Shown one piece after another: positions 1-8,883 of a stretch of 40,068 nucleotides of DNA (within the stretch, counting starts at the first letter, position 1; every line of letters starts with the position of its first letter). A program made the position numbers and the translations under genes. The stretch is from Myxococcales bacterium (lineage in GTDB: Bacteria; Myxococcota_A; Polyangia; Nannocystales; Nannocystaceae), in contig JAAZXR010000038.1 of the NCBI GenBank assembly GCA_014240065.1, positions 1 through 40,068 on the forward strand, read 5' to 3'. Under the pieces are notes generated by a model. It saw nothing but the letters and a program-made list of their open reading frames with translations, searched no databases and had not been told where the DNA came from.

Positions 1-1374
1 GGCCCAGCCGTCGAAACCAAGGTACCCCACGGCGCCTCCATACCACCCGCGCCCCTCCGGCTCGAGCTCGTCGATGATCTCGACGCCGCGCACCTTGGGG
101 GCGCCGCTCAGCGTCCCCGCCGGAAACGTGGCCTTCAGCGCGTCGAGGGCGGTGACGTCCTCGCGCAGCGTCCCCGTGACTTCGGAGACGATGTGCATCA
201 CCTTGCTGTAGCGCTCGATCACGAACTGTGCGCTGGGTCGCACCGTCCCAGGTTCACTCACCCGCCCCACGTCGTTGCGGCCGAGGTCGATCAACATGAG
301 GTGCTCCGCGCGCTCTTTGGGATCGGCCAACAGCTCGCGCTCGAGTTCCACGTCTTCCTCGGGCGTGTCGCCGCGGCGGCGGGTGCCGGCGATGGGTCGC
401 ACGGTGACCTCCCGCGAGGAACGATCCACGCGCACCAACACCTCCGGCGACGCCCCCACCAGCTGAGTATCACCGAAATCAAACGCGTACATATACGGAG
501 ATGGGTTGGTCACCCGAAGCGCTCGATACACATCGAAGAACTCAAAATCATCATCGCGTGTGTCGAAGCGCTGGGACAACACGACCTGGAAGACATCTCC
601 GCGCTCGATATAGGATTTCGCCGTGGCGACCAACGCCTGGAACGAAGGCCCCGTCGACCACGCCTGCGAGGGAGCGGGGGCGGTGGTCTGCGGCGCCGAT
701 GCCTCGATGGGGCGCGACGCCCCCTCCCCGCGCAGCGTCGCCACGACCTCGTCGATTCGTTCCATGGCGGCGTCCCACGCCGCCTCCGCGCCGCCGTCAT
801 CCCGAGGACACGCGGAGGCCACCACGATGACCTCGCTCGAGACGTTGTCGAAGATCACGACCGTGTCTGTGACGAGGAGCTCCACTGTGGGGAGGTCCCC
901 GTCGTCGCCGCGGGGCGACGGGACCTCCTCCACGCAGCGCACGAAGTCGTGCCCGAAGACCCCGACCCATCCGCCCCAAAATCGGGGAAGCGAAGGCGCC
1001 GGCGCCGCTCGAAACGTGCCCAACACCCCCTCGAGGCGCTCGATCCCCGCGCCGGCAGCTGAGATCTCAGGCGTCTTGAACCCTGCGCCGGGCGTGAGTT
1101 CCACCCGCAGCTGTCCGTCCACCATGCGCCCGACGGCGCGCGCGCGCGCCCCCACCCCGATAAAGGAGTACCGCGCCCACCGCTCTCCACCCACCACACT
1201 CTCGAGCAAGAACGCCGGAGAGTGCCGCGCGCGCACCTTGGCGTAGGCGCTCACCGGCGTCTCCGTATCGCAGACAATTGTCCGCCACAGCGGCTGCAGG
1301 GCGGCGCTGTCCTCCCGCGCGGCCCGCAAAAAAGAGTCTCGCTGTGGCTCCACCCTCGGCACTGGCGCGAGCAT
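1..1374 (-). CDS. trpE: Anthranilate synthase component I (3' end outside window)
   Basis: TrpE converts chorismate and glutamine (via the TrpG amidotransferase subunit) to anthranilate, the first step of tryptophan synthesis. The visible 458 codons read through without a stop to the window edge, so only the last few dozen residues are missing (usual length about 490-520). The N-terminal domain carries the LLES...RYSFIG block, the region that binds feedback-inhibiting tryptophan in this family. The chorismate-binding domain shows NPSPYMYAFDFG, PIAGTRRRG, LIDLGRNDVGRVSEPGTV and the hallmark FPAGTLSGAPKVRG. The LLES motif and the genomic setting favour TrpE over PabB or isochorismate synthase. 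The ATG at 1374 is the only sensible start in frame; the ribosome-binding site is weak (GGCGG). It is divergent from glyA with 63 bp between starts. trpG/trpD would be expected just beyond coordinate 1 but cannot be seen. Confidence 0.93.
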   Translation of the reverse strand, partial: MLAPVPRVEPQRDSFLRAAREDSAALQPLWRTIVCDTETPVSAYAKVRARHSPAFLLESVVGGERWARYSFIGVGARARAVGRMVDGQLRVELTPGAGFKTPEISAAGAGIERLEGVLGTFRAAPAPSLPRFWGGWVGVFGHDFVRCVEEVPSPRGDDGDLPTVELLVTDTVVIFDNVSSEVIVVASACPRDDGGAEAAWDAAMERIDEVVATLRGEGASRPIEASAPQTTAPAPSQAWSTGPSFQALVATAKSYIERGDVFQVVLSQRFDTRDDDFEFFDVYRALRVTNPSPYMYAFDFGDTQLVGASPEVLVRVDRSSREVTVRPIAGTRRRGDTPEEDVELERELLADPKERAEHLMLIDLGRNDVGRVSEPGTVRPSAQFVIERYSKVMHIVSEVTGTLREDVTALDALKATFPAGTLSGAPKVRGVEIIDELEPEGRGWYGGAVGYLGFDGWA

Positions 1375-1437
1375 ACCCGCCTGTCGCAAGAGGACAAGCC
1401 AATTGACAGCCTCGCCTCCGCGGGGGATGAAGGAGCC

Positions 1438-2706
1438 ATGACCGCACCGCAGCCGAGCCTGTCCGACTATGACGCCGAAATCGCGGAGATGCTCCGCAGC
1501 GAGGACGAGCGCCAACGAGACTCGATCCGACTCATCGCGAGTGAGAACTACGCGTCGAGGGCGGTCATGGAGGCCTCGGCCTCCACGCTGACCAACAAGT
1601 ACGCCGAGGGCTACCCTGGTCGCCGCTACTACGAGGGCATGGACGTCATCGATCCGCTGGAGTCGCTCACCATCGAGCGGGCGATCGCGCTGTTCGGTGC
1701 GGAGCACGCGAACGTGCAGCCCTACAGCGGCTCCCCCGCCAACCTCGCGATCCTCCTGGCGCTGTGTGAGCCGGGCGACGTGACGATGGGCTTGTCTCTG
1801 CCCGCCGGTGGCCACCTCACCCACGGATGGAAAGTCAGCGCCACGGGCATTTATTATCGCTCGGTCCAGTACGGCGTCCGGCGCGACGATCAGCGGATTG
1901 ACATGGACGAGGTCCGCTCGATGGCCCTCGAGCACCGCCCGAAGCTGATCTGGGCGGGTCACTCCGCGTATCCGCGCCTCCTCGACTTCGAAGCCTTCGC
2001 GAGCATCGCCGACGAGGTCGGCGCCCACCTCGTCGCGGACATCGCTCACATCTCAGGCTTGGTCGCCGGCAAAGCGCACCCCGACCCGGTGCCCCACTGC
2101 GCCGCTGTGTCCACCACCACCCACAAAACACTTCGAGGCCCCCGCGGCGGCCTCATTTTGTGCCGGCAAGAACACGCCAAGGCGATCGACAAGGCGGTCT
2201 TCCCTGGACTCCAGGGGGGGCCCCACTGCCACACCACGGCCGCGAAGGCGGTCGCGTTCAAGGAGGCGAACACCCCTGAGTTTCGCGCCTACGCGGCGCA
2301 GATCGTCTCGAACGCGAAGGCCCTCGCCGACGCCATGCTGGCGCGGGGGATGAGCCTCGTCACCGGTGGCACGGAGAACCACCTCCTCTTGGTGGATCTG
2401 ACGAACCGCGACATCGGGGGCCGCTCCGCCGCCCGAGCGCTCAATCGCTGCGGCGTCGAGCTTAACGCCAACTCGATCCCCTTCGACCCACGAAAGCCCT
2501 TCGATCCCTCGGGGATCCGCATCGGCCTCGCGGCGCTCACCTCGCGCGGCATGACCGAATCGTCCATGCCCGCCGTCGCGGCGTTCATCGACGCGGCCGT
2601 CCAAGAAGCCGCCAAGGGCGACGGAGCTGTCCCAGATGACTTCGCGGCGAAGATGCGGGCGCAGATCAAGGAATTCCTCGCCGATTTCGCTGCTCCGGGG
2701 CTTTGA
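1438..2706 (+). CDS. glyA: Serine hydroxymethyltransferase
   Basis: This PLP enzyme interconverts serine and glycine, transferring the one-carbon unit to tetrahydrofolate in the cytoplasm. The 422-residue product matches the family length (about 415-420). Seen in sequence: N-terminal RLIASENYAS (about 31-40), NKYAEGYPGRRYYEG (53-67), the PLP-contact DIAHISG (Asp201, His204) and the Schiff-base lysine in STTTHKTLRGPRGG (Lys230). The open frame extends upstream to 1222, but that part is low-complexity translation of the trpE antisense strand. The ATG at 1438 gives the normal N-terminus and is preceded by AAGGAG at 1430-1435, a rather tight spacing. The gene is divergent from trpE; a TTGACA at 1403-1408 lies upstream but lacks a convincing -10 partner. 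The lipoprotein gene follows 34 nt later. Confidence 0.97.
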   Translation: MTAPQPSLSDYDAEIAEMLRSEDERQRDSIRLIASENYASRAVMEASASTLTNKYAEGYPGRRYYEGMDVIDPLESLTIERAIALFGAEHANVQPYSGSPANLAILLALCEPGDVTMGLSLPAGGHLTHGWKVSATGIYYRSVQYGVRRDDQRIDMDEVRSMALEHRPKLIWAGHSAYPRLLDFEAFASIADEVGAHLVADIAHISGLVAGKAHPDPVPHCAAVSTTTHKTLRGPRGGLILCRQEHAKAIDKAVFPGLQGGPHCHTTAAKAVAFKEANTPEFRAYAAQIVSNAKALADAMLARGMSLVTGGTENHLLLVDLTNRDIGGRSAARALNRCGVELNANSIPFDPRKPFDPSGIRIGLAALTSRGMTESSMPAVAAFIDAAVQEAAKGDGAVPDDFAAKMRAQIKEFLADFAAPGL

Positions 2707-2740
2707 TCCGCGCCGCCTCCGCCCCTGCTACTATCCCGGC

Positions 2741-4474
2741 ATGACGCGCCGTCGATACGTGGGGCTCTCTCTCTCGCTCGCGACAGCGCTGAGCTGCACG
2801 GGCCCCGCGAGCCGGCCGACAGACTCCGAGAGCGCCGCGAGCTCCGCCGCAGATCAGAGCCCCGCGGCGACCGAGGCGGAGCTCACGGAGGCTCACCGCG
2901 CAGCCCTCGCCCGCGCCATCCCCCTGGCGGTCAAGGCCCTCACCCTCGACCAGCCGATTCGCTCGGGGGCGGCCGGGGTCGCCCCGCTCGCCGGCCCGGG
3001 TTGGTTCGGGACCCGACGCACGATCGCGAGCGAGCAGCTGGCCGCGGCCCTCAAGGAGCTGCGTGAAATCGACAGCGAGCGCCTCGACCCCCTCGACGTG
3101 CAGGTGCTGATCGGGCTTCGATTCGCGCTTGAGCGGGCCCGCCTGCACACGCAAGCGCCCTTCATGTCCTTCGACCCGACCTGGATCACGCGAAAGATCG
3201 GACTGCTCCTCGCAGAGGTCGAGCATCTTCAGGTGTCCTCCGGCTGCACGGAGGACACCTGCGCGGTCGCCCTCCGTGACGCCGTGTTCGGCCTGCAAGG
3301 AGCGCAGCGCGGGCTCCGGCGCACGTCGGCGGCTGCGCTCGACGGCGGGCTCGAAGACCTTCGCGCGATCGATGGGCGATTGGTCCGTCTGCGGCGAAGC
3401 GTCGACGCGACGGCCACGGAGGAGTCGACCGCCACCACGAGCATCGCGAGCGCCATCGAAGCGATGCGGGCCGAACTTGGTCGCGTCCGCGGCGCGTGGG
3501 AGACCCGGCGCGACGGACTCGGCGATCTCGTGGAGGAGCCCTGGACAGCGCTAGACAAAAAACGCCCACCGACCAGTGACTTCCGCCTGCCGGATGTCAT
3601 CGACAGCGCGGTCATGCGCAGAATCCTAGGTCGAGAAGAGCACGTTGAAGATTCCGCGCGCAACCTGCTCGGATCCGCCAGCCGCAACCTCGCCCGGCTT
3701 CGCGCCATGAAGTCGCTCGCGGCCAAAGCCGCGCCCGCTTCGCCTGCGCCCCTCAGCCTCGATCGATGCGTCGCCCTGCGAACGCGCCTGCGAGAGGCGC
3801 TCACCAACGCCACGCCTTCCCCTGTCTCGTGCGAGGCGTTGGTCGCCTGGCACGCAGGAGACACGCTGACCGATGACGCTGTGTTGTTACAGCTGCTCGA
3901 GCACTCCGTCACCGCTCCTGAACGCCGCCAGCGTTGGAGGGCACAGCCCACGCACGTCCGGTTGGTCGCGGGCGAGATGGCGCCGCGCGCCCATCGCTGG
4001 ATCTCGCTGATCGGCTACGCGCACGCGACGTCGCTCCCGGGGCTGGAATCGCTCGCGATCGATGGCGCCGCGCGGGACCTCTGCCGAGCGAGCGCCGCGT
4101 TGCTGCGACACGGCGAAGTCCCGGTCCGCGCGCCACGACGCGGCGAAGCGAGGGCTGCCGTCGAGGTGCACACACAAGACAGCGCGCGCACCTGGCTCCG
4201 CGAGCGCTGCCCCGACGCGCCCACCGACGACCTGTGGAGCTTCGCGACGCAGCACCCGTGGGAGGCCCTCTTCGGCGGAGGCATGGTGCTGCTCAACAGT
4301 GAGCCCTACATCATGGCGGGCCTCGACGCTTTTTGGTGGACCCCCCTTGGACTCACCATCTCCTTCGCGATCCCGGACGCCGCGAAACGCCGCGCGCCTC
4401 GAGCGTCCGACGCGGCGCCCGCGGCCGCAGCCGCGGACGATGGCGGCATCAAGGTCACGGTGGAGAACTTGTGA
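2741..4474 (+). CDS. Hypothetical secreted lipoprotein-like protein, coupled to pseudokinase
   Basis: I do not recognise this 577-residue protein. The N-terminus (MTRRRY, then a hydrophobic stretch ending ATALSC at about residues 14-19) looks like a lipoprotein signal with a non-canonical lipobox, followed by a Ser/Ala-rich linker. The body is rich in Ala, Arg, Leu and Glu and appears mostly helical. It includes a probable helix bundle (about 45-260), several scattered Cys residues, an aromatic patch with a run of small residues near the C-terminus (FGGGMVLLNSEPY, then FWWTPLG), and an Ala-rich linker before a short charged tail. No enzymatic motif is evident. The ATG at 2741 was chosen because it starts the signal peptide; the frame is open further upstream into glyA. 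The last four bases (GTGA) overlap the start of the next gene, so the two are probably translated together and may act in one process. Confidence 0.7.
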   Translation: MTRRRYVGLSLSLATALSCTGPASRPTDSESAASSAADQSPAATEAELTEAHRAALARAIPLAVKALTLDQPIRSGAAGVAPLAGPGWFGTRRTIASEQLAAALKELREIDSERLDPLDVQVLIGLRFALERARLHTQAPFMSFDPTWITRKIGLLLAEVEHLQVSSGCTEDTCAVALRDAVFGLQGAQRGLRRTSAAALDGGLEDLRAIDGRLVRLRRSVDATATEESTATTSIASAIEAMRAELGRVRGAWETRRDGLGDLVEEPWTALDKKRPPTSDFRLPDVIDSAVMRRILGREEHVEDSARNLLGSASRNLARLRAMKSLAAKAAPASPAPLSLDRCVALRTRLREALTNATPSPVSCEALVAWHAGDTLTDDAVLLQLLEHSVTAPERRQRWRAQPTHVRLVAGEMAPRAHRWISLIGYAHATSLPGLESLAIDGAARDLCRASAALLRHGEVPVRAPRRGEARAAVEVHTQDSARTWLRERCPDAPTDDLWSFATQHPWEALFGGGMVLLNSEPYIMAGLDAFWWTPLGLTISFAIPDAAKRRAPRASDAAPAAAAADDGGIKVTVENL

Positions 4475-6375
4475 AGCTCGCCGAGGTCCTCAAGCTGCTC
4501 GAAGAGGACTTGATCACGCGCATCGATCGAGGTGACTACGACGGTGTGGCGCGGCTCCTTGAAGATCGTGAGGACCACCTGCACGCCGCGGTCCTGTGGG
4601 AGACGACCTGGGATTTTGAGCGAGCCTGCCAAGCTTATCTCGCGGCCGGCGCGCTCATCGACGGGCTGCGGTGCGCGCTGAGTACATCCAACACCGCCCT
4701 CGCCGACGAGGTGATCCAGGCGTTCGCTTCAGCTTCGGCGCCCGAGCGGAGCGCCGCCGAGGCCCTCTTGCGGCGACGGAAGCGCTCCGGACTCTTGGCC
4801 AGTCTGCTCTCCCGCCCCGGCGGGGATCCGAGCGCTCACAGCGACGCGCTCGCCGACGCGGGAGACCTCCTCGGCGCGGCGACGGCGCTCGCCGACCGCG
4901 GGAGATATGACGAGGCCCTCCAGCGGCTGCGACCCATCGACGAGGAGCAGTCTCCTCTCCCACACATCGAGCTCGCGGCGTCACTCCACTGGAGACTCGG
5001 TGACGCCGAACGAGCCGCGACGCTCTCCCAGCACGCGCTCCGGCGCGGCGCGTCGGGGAGCCTTAATCGGCAGGTCCTCGCCCCAGCCCTCGTCGCGTTG
5101 GGGCACGGGCTCGCCGCCGACATCGTGCAACGGCGCGCGCCCGCGCAAAACGAGGCGGCCTCTGGTGACGCCGCGCCCCGCCGCGGACGGTACCTGGTGC
5201 AGGGTGTGTCTCCGCACCCCTTCGCAGGCCGAGCCCTCCTGGCCATCGACACCATCGAACATCGCGAGGTGGAGATCCATGATCTGCTGTCCGAGAGCGG
5301 CCACGCGACCCACGGGAGCCCCGAGGCCGCGGACGTCGTTCGCGATTTTATCGAGGCCGCGTTGGCGGCCGCTGAGCTGCGCCATCCCGCGCTCCGCCCC
5401 ATTCTCTGGGGAGATGTCAACGCCGGGCTCTTGATCTTGGAGCGCGGCTCCAAGACGACGCTCCGCTCGCTCATTCGCCCCCCAGGTTTGCTCCAGGATC
5501 AGCTGCGAGTGAAGGCGATGATGCTCTTCATGCTCCGAGGCCTCGCCGCCGCCCACGACCGCGGGCTCGTCCACGGGGCGTTGTTCCCGAGCCTCATCGT
5601 CTTCGATCCGGCCGAGCGCCCCTTGCTGTCACCCTTTGGACTGCATCGGCTCTCTGCGATCGTCGCGACGCGCACGGGGAGCCTCGACGAGCTGCTCTCG
5701 TTGACCGCGCCGGAGGTGAGGGCTGGTCGCGCGCCTACGCCTGCTTCCGATATTTTCTCTCTGGGTAGGATCCTCGCGGCGCTCGCGTTGGGACAGATCT
5801 CCGAGGAGGTCTCCGGGCTCCCGCCGCAGCTTCGTGAGCTCGTCTCGTCGATGACCTCCGAGGCGCCCGAAGATCGCCCCTCCGCCCGACGAGCCATGGC
5901 CCAACTCAGCGCAGCTCGAGATGCGAGCGCCTCCGTGACCACCGCGCGCCTCACCTCCTCGGTCCTCGGTCCTCGCGAACAGACCTCCGAGGTGGCCGAC
6001 CCGTCGCCGCCTCCATCGCTCGCGCACGCCCTCGCGACAGCGCACGATTCGTGGCGTGATGAGGAGCTGGAGATGCTCTGCAGCGAGAGTCACGGTTTCA
6101 TGCAGCCCATCCTTGATCGTCAGGCGCGACAGTTCTTGGTCGCGAGGTGGCCCCACGGTTGCGCGGTCGTCGACATCGGTGAACGCTCCGGCGAAGCGGC
6201 TTCGCGCCCCCTGTTTGAGGCTATCGAACGGCTCCCGCCGACCCTCGCCGCCGCCCTGCGCGGTCGCATGTCGCACGCAAGCGTCGTTCGAACGCCCGCC
6301 GGCGATTGGATGCTCTCCCTCGATGACCTGCTCGGTCGAGGTCCGGAGGACTCAGGCGGCGCAGCGAAGGCCTAG
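4471..6375 (+). CDS. TPR-like / protein kinase-fold protein lacking catalytic residues (pseudokinase)
   Basis: The 634-residue product has two recognisable parts. Residues 1-220 are helical, TPR-like repeats (for example GDYDGVARLLEDRE, GDLLGAATALADRGRYDEAL, LGDAERAATL). Residues about 240-530 match the bacterial Ser/Thr kinase fold: AAAHDRGLVHGALFPSLIVF (about 359-378), an APEV motif (413-416), SDIFSLGRILAALALG (426-441) and PEDRPSARRAM. However, the catalytic HRDLKPEN is HGALFPSL, so the Asp, Lys and Asn are all replaced. DFG is SPFG (387-390). The beta-3 VAIK lysine position reads VEIH and no glycine loop is visible. Phosphotransfer is therefore unlikely, and a scaffold or ligand-binding role is inferred. 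A further alpha/beta-looking segment of about 80 residues ends the protein. The GTG start at 4471 overlaps the upstream stop by four bases. The stop is tail-to-tail with tetR, overlapping by four bases. Confidence 0.85.
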   Translation: MKLAEVLKLLEEDLITRIDRGDYDGVARLLEDREDHLHAAVLWETTWDFERACQAYLAAGALIDGLRCALSTSNTALADEVIQAFASASAPERSAAEALLRRRKRSGLLASLLSRPGGDPSAHSDALADAGDLLGAATALADRGRYDEALQRLRPIDEEQSPLPHIELAASLHWRLGDAERAATLSQHALRRGASGSLNRQVLAPALVALGHGLAADIVQRRAPAQNEAASGDAAPRRGRYLVQGVSPHPFAGRALLAIDTIEHREVEIHDLLSESGHATHGSPEAADVVRDFIEAALAAAELRHPALRPILWGDVNAGLLILERGSKTTLRSLIRPPGLLQDQLRVKAMMLFMLRGLAAAHDRGLVHGALFPSLIVFDPAERPLLSPFGLHRLSAIVATRTGSLDELLSLTAPEVRAGRAPTPASDIFSLGRILAALALGQISEEVSGLPPQLRELVSSMTSEAPEDRPSARRAMAQLSAARDASASVTTARLTSSVLGPREQTSEVADPSPPPSLAHALATAHDSWRDEELEMLCSESHGFMQPILDRQARQFLVARWPHGCAVVDIGERSGEAASRPLFEAIERLPPTLAAALRGRMSHASVVRTPAGDWMLSLDDLLGRGPEDSGGAAKA

Positions 6376-6983
6376 CTACCCTCTTTTTTGAAGCTCTCGA
6401 CCAAGTGCCGAACGAAGTCGGAGATGAATTGATCTTGGTCGTAGATCGGCATGAACGGGTGCTGCTCACTGAGCCTCCCCGCGTTCAGCAGATTGCAGAG
6501 ACCATGCACCGCCGTCCACATCTGCATCGACGACTTGTCTACATTGAACCCGTCGCGCCATCGGCTGGCGTCGAGTCCGTCCTGCAAGCCACGCCGCGCG
6601 AGCAACAACGGCCCGGTGATGTCCTCGCGTTGCTCGGCGGAGAGCTGCTCCCAGTCTGGCTCTTGTTCTGACATCACCTTGTACATCCAAGGGTTTTGTC
6701 TAGCGAAGACGACGTAGCGCTCGGTGAACGCGATCATTCGATCTACCGGGTCACTGATGTGCGCGCACAACCGCAGCTCTTTGTGGAGCGTCCGCGCGGC
6801 GTGCACCCGCACCTCCTCAAGAATTTCCGACTTGCTCTCGAAGTGCTGATACAGGGCTGTCGCGCTCACGCCAAGGCGCGCAGCGATGCCGCGCATGGTG
6901 AGGCCTTCCTCACCGAGCTCCGAACCGATCTCAAGGCTCGCCTTAATGATTGCTTTCCGCAGCGCCTGTTTGTCCATCGCCAT
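6372..6983 (-). CDS. TetR/AcrR-family transcriptional regulator
   Basis: This 203-residue one-component repressor-type regulator has an N-terminal helix-turn-helix at about residues 25-60 (MRGIAARLGVSATALYQHF followed by ESKSEILEEV), the signature TetR_N segment. The C-terminal ligand-binding domain (about 80-200; RMIAFTERYVVFARQNPWMY, MWTAVHGLCNLLNAGRL) resembles the WHG-type TetR C-terminal domain; the ligand cannot be read from sequence. The start is the ATG at 6983, with an in-frame ATG two codons later. It is divergent from the DUF2723 gene with only 19 bp between start codons, and those bases hold a perfect inverted repeat (6985-6999). Autoregulation and control of the 7003-9730 operon are therefore likely. 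The minus-strand bases TATCCT sit exactly 12 to 7 bases before the ATG, suggesting a leaderless transcript whose -10 lies inside the operator. Confidence 0.92.
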   Translation of the reverse strand: MAMDKQALRKAIIKASLEIGSELGEEGLTMRGIAARLGVSATALYQHFESKSEILEEVRVHAARTLHKELRLCAHISDPVDRMIAFTERYVVFARQNPWMYKVMSEQEPDWEQLSAEQREDITGPLLLARRGLQDGLDASRWRDGFNVDKSSMQMWTAVHGLCNLLNAGRLSEQHPFMPIYDQDQFISDFVRHLVESFKKEGS

Positions 6984-6984
6984 G

Positions 6985-6999
6985 GTGATAGGATATCAC
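6985..6999. promoter_or_regulatory. Candidate TetR operator between divergent genes
   Basis: The sequence GTGATA-GGA-TATCAC is a perfect 6+6 bp inverted repeat with a 3-bp spacer. It lies between the tetR start (6983, minus) and the DUF2723 start (7003, plus). TetR-family regulators typically bind such palindromes in the divergent intergenic region next to their own gene. It would occlude both starts. The position and symmetry are directly seen; binding is inferred. Confidence 0.6.
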
Positions 7000-7002
7000 T
7001 CG

Positions 7003-8883
7003 ATGTGCCGCACCGCGCCCCCTCAGCCTCGCGAAGCGCGATCCAAAACGCGAACGGCGCATGTATCCACGACGCCTACAACCCCCCTTGTACTATTCGC
7101 GCTCGCTGTGGCTGCCATCGCGGCCGCCTCGATTCCGAACACTGTTCAGCCGGGAGATGCCGGCGAGTTCTCCGCTGTCATGCTCCGCGGAGGGATCCCC
7201 CACCCATCCGGCTACCCGTGGATGCGAATACTCGGAGGACCCGCGCGCGCGCTCGAATGGCTCGGCGTTCCCTCAGCGGCCGCGGCTGCGATCCCCTGCG
7301 CTTCGCTCGCAGTCGCAGGGTTCGTGGGGATCGGCAGCTCGCTCACTGCGATCGCCCCCCTATCGTACGCCGTCGTGATCCTATCACTAATTGCCATGAG
7401 TCCTGTCTTCGTCCGGCACGCCTACGACGCAGAGGTGTGGGGACCCCACGTCTTTTTTTGTGCCCTCGTCTTGCTTTGTGCGTCCCAACGGAGGAGTCCG
7501 CTGCTCATCGGCCTCGCCCTCGGAGCCGCCGTCGCCAACCACCTCACAGCCATCTTGCTCCTCCCCATCGCGATGGGAGCGGCCTGGCCAGAAGGTGGAG
7601 GAGCCAAGCCTGTCTTCCGGGCCGGACTGCTCGGAATCCTCGGGAGCGCCATCTGTCTCCTCATCTTCGGAACCCTCGCGTTCGGCCACGGAGGCGCGTG
7701 GAGATGGGGAGACACCCAAACGTGGTCCGGGTGGATCCACCACGTCACCCGTGGGGATTTTGGCTCCTTTCAGCTGAGTATCCAAAAGCACGGTGCCCCC
7801 CCCGTCACGGATCGACTGGCGCGGGTGCTCTCGAGCCTGGGCGACACCTGGACCGCGGGCGCGGTGCGCTCCCCCTGGTTGGTCAGCATCCTTCTTGGCG
7901 TCGTGGGGTGGTGCTCTCAGCTACACAAGCGCATGCCCCGGCCGCTCTACGTCGGCTGGATATCATGCCTGTGTCTCACAACTATTGTATTTCCGTGCGC
8001 GCAGAATATTGATCCCAGCACCGCGTTCGGCCGGTGGATCAACGAGCGATTTGATCTCCTCCCAGTCCTCCTCTGGACCCCGGTATTCGTCGCCACCATC
8101 CACCGATTTCACGGTCACGCCGCCATACATCGTGTTCGCGCGGTCTTGATTCCGGCCGCCCTCACGATCCTGGCCGCCCAAGCCATGCGCTCGTGGCACG
8201 AGCGGCCGCGGCTGCTCCAAGGCACCGAAGTCTACGCGCGAGACATGCTCGACAGCCCGGGGACACCCGACGCGATCATTGTTGGCACCGACGACCACCG
8301 CACGTTCCCGGCCCTGTATGTCTCCGCCGTATCCCCAAGCGCAGGCCACGCCCTCTACATCGACGCGGCGCTCCTCTACCATCCTTGGTACCGCGCGTGG
8401 CTGTTGCAGCAGCGTCCCGATCTACCGCTTCAAGATCTTCCACTGAAGACGATCTCTGCGATTTGGGAGACGCCGGCGCTCCAAGACACGCCCATCTACC
8501 TCTCCAATGTGTTCAGCAAGCCCGCCAGCCGGCTCCCGCTCGTCCCTGAGGGGCTGCTCTTGCGCGTCGTCCCGCCCCAGGCCCCGCCCGATTTTATCGC
8601 CCCGGAGGCGCTGGCGCGACGCCACCTCGAGGCGACCGCGCGGATCGTGGGCACACGCGCAGACTTTCGAGGCGCCGATGAACCTGAAACGGACCCCTTC
8701 GGAGCCAACCTCTGGACCCATTACGCGTTGGGTGCGAGCGAGCTGGCGCGCAACCTCGACGCCGTCGGTCGTCCCGACTTGGCCGAGGAGATCGCGTCCG
8801 ACGCGTGGAGCCGCGGCGTGACTCCCATCGAGCTTGGATACGCACCCTCGGGACCGGTGGGGGCACCTCATGTCTCCGACTGA
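7003..8883 (+). CDS. DUF2723 multi-pass membrane protein (GT-C glycosyltransferase-like)
   Basis: The 626-residue product begins with a short positively charged stretch and a transmembrane helix (about 28-45). It then has the DUF2723 signature PGDAGEFSAV...GGIPHPSGYPW (about 50-75), followed by around nine further hydrophobic segments to about residue 400 and a soluble C-terminal domain of about 220 residues. DUF2723 proteins resemble the GT-C fold of protein O-mannosyltransferases. The Asp/Glu in the PGDAGEF loop corresponds to the usual catalytic acidic position, so transfer of a lipid-linked sugar at the outer face of the inner membrane is the likely reaction (inference). The ATG at 7003 is the first in frame after the divergent tetR; no clear Shine-Dalgarno is visible, which fits a leaderless or near-leaderless message. 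The 3' end overlaps the phosphatase gene by 14 bases, indicating an operon. Confidence 0.85.
   Translation: MCRTAPPQPREARSKTRTAHVSTTPTTPLVLFALAVAAIAAASIPNTVQPGDAGEFSAVMLRGGIPHPSGYPWMRILGGPARALEWLGVPSAAAAAIPCASLAVAGFVGIGSSLTAIAPLSYAVVILSLIAMSPVFVRHAYDAEVWGPHVFFCALVLLCASQRRSPLLIGLALGAAVANHLTAILLLPIAMGAAWPEGGGAKPVFRAGLLGILGSAICLLIFGTLAFGHGGAWRWGDTQTWSGWIHHVTRGDFGSFQLSIQKHGAPPVTDRLARVLSSLGDTWTAGAVRSPWLVSILLGVVGWCSQLHKRMPRPLYVGWISCLCLTTIVFPCAQNIDPSTAFGRWINERFDLLPVLLWTPVFVATIHRFHGHAAIHRVRAVLIPAALTILAAQAMRSWHERPRLLQGTEVYARDMLDSPGTPDAIIVGTDDHRTFPALYVSAVSPSAGHALYIDAALLYHPWYRAWLLQQRPDLPLQDLPLKTISAIWETPALQDTPIYLSNVFSKPASRLPLVPEGLLLRVVPPQAPPDFIAPEALARRHLEATARIVGTRADFRGADEPETDPFGANLWTHYALGASELARNLDAVGRPDLAEEIASDAWSRGVTPIELGYAPSGPVGAPHVSD

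Noticed and set aside
1403-1431. TTGACA exactly 35 bases before the glyA ATG, suggesting a leaderless glyA promoter
   Set aside because: The matching -10 position reads GATGAA (three of six), and an AAGGAG ribosome-binding site precedes the ATG, which argues against leaderless initiation. Left out as a feature.
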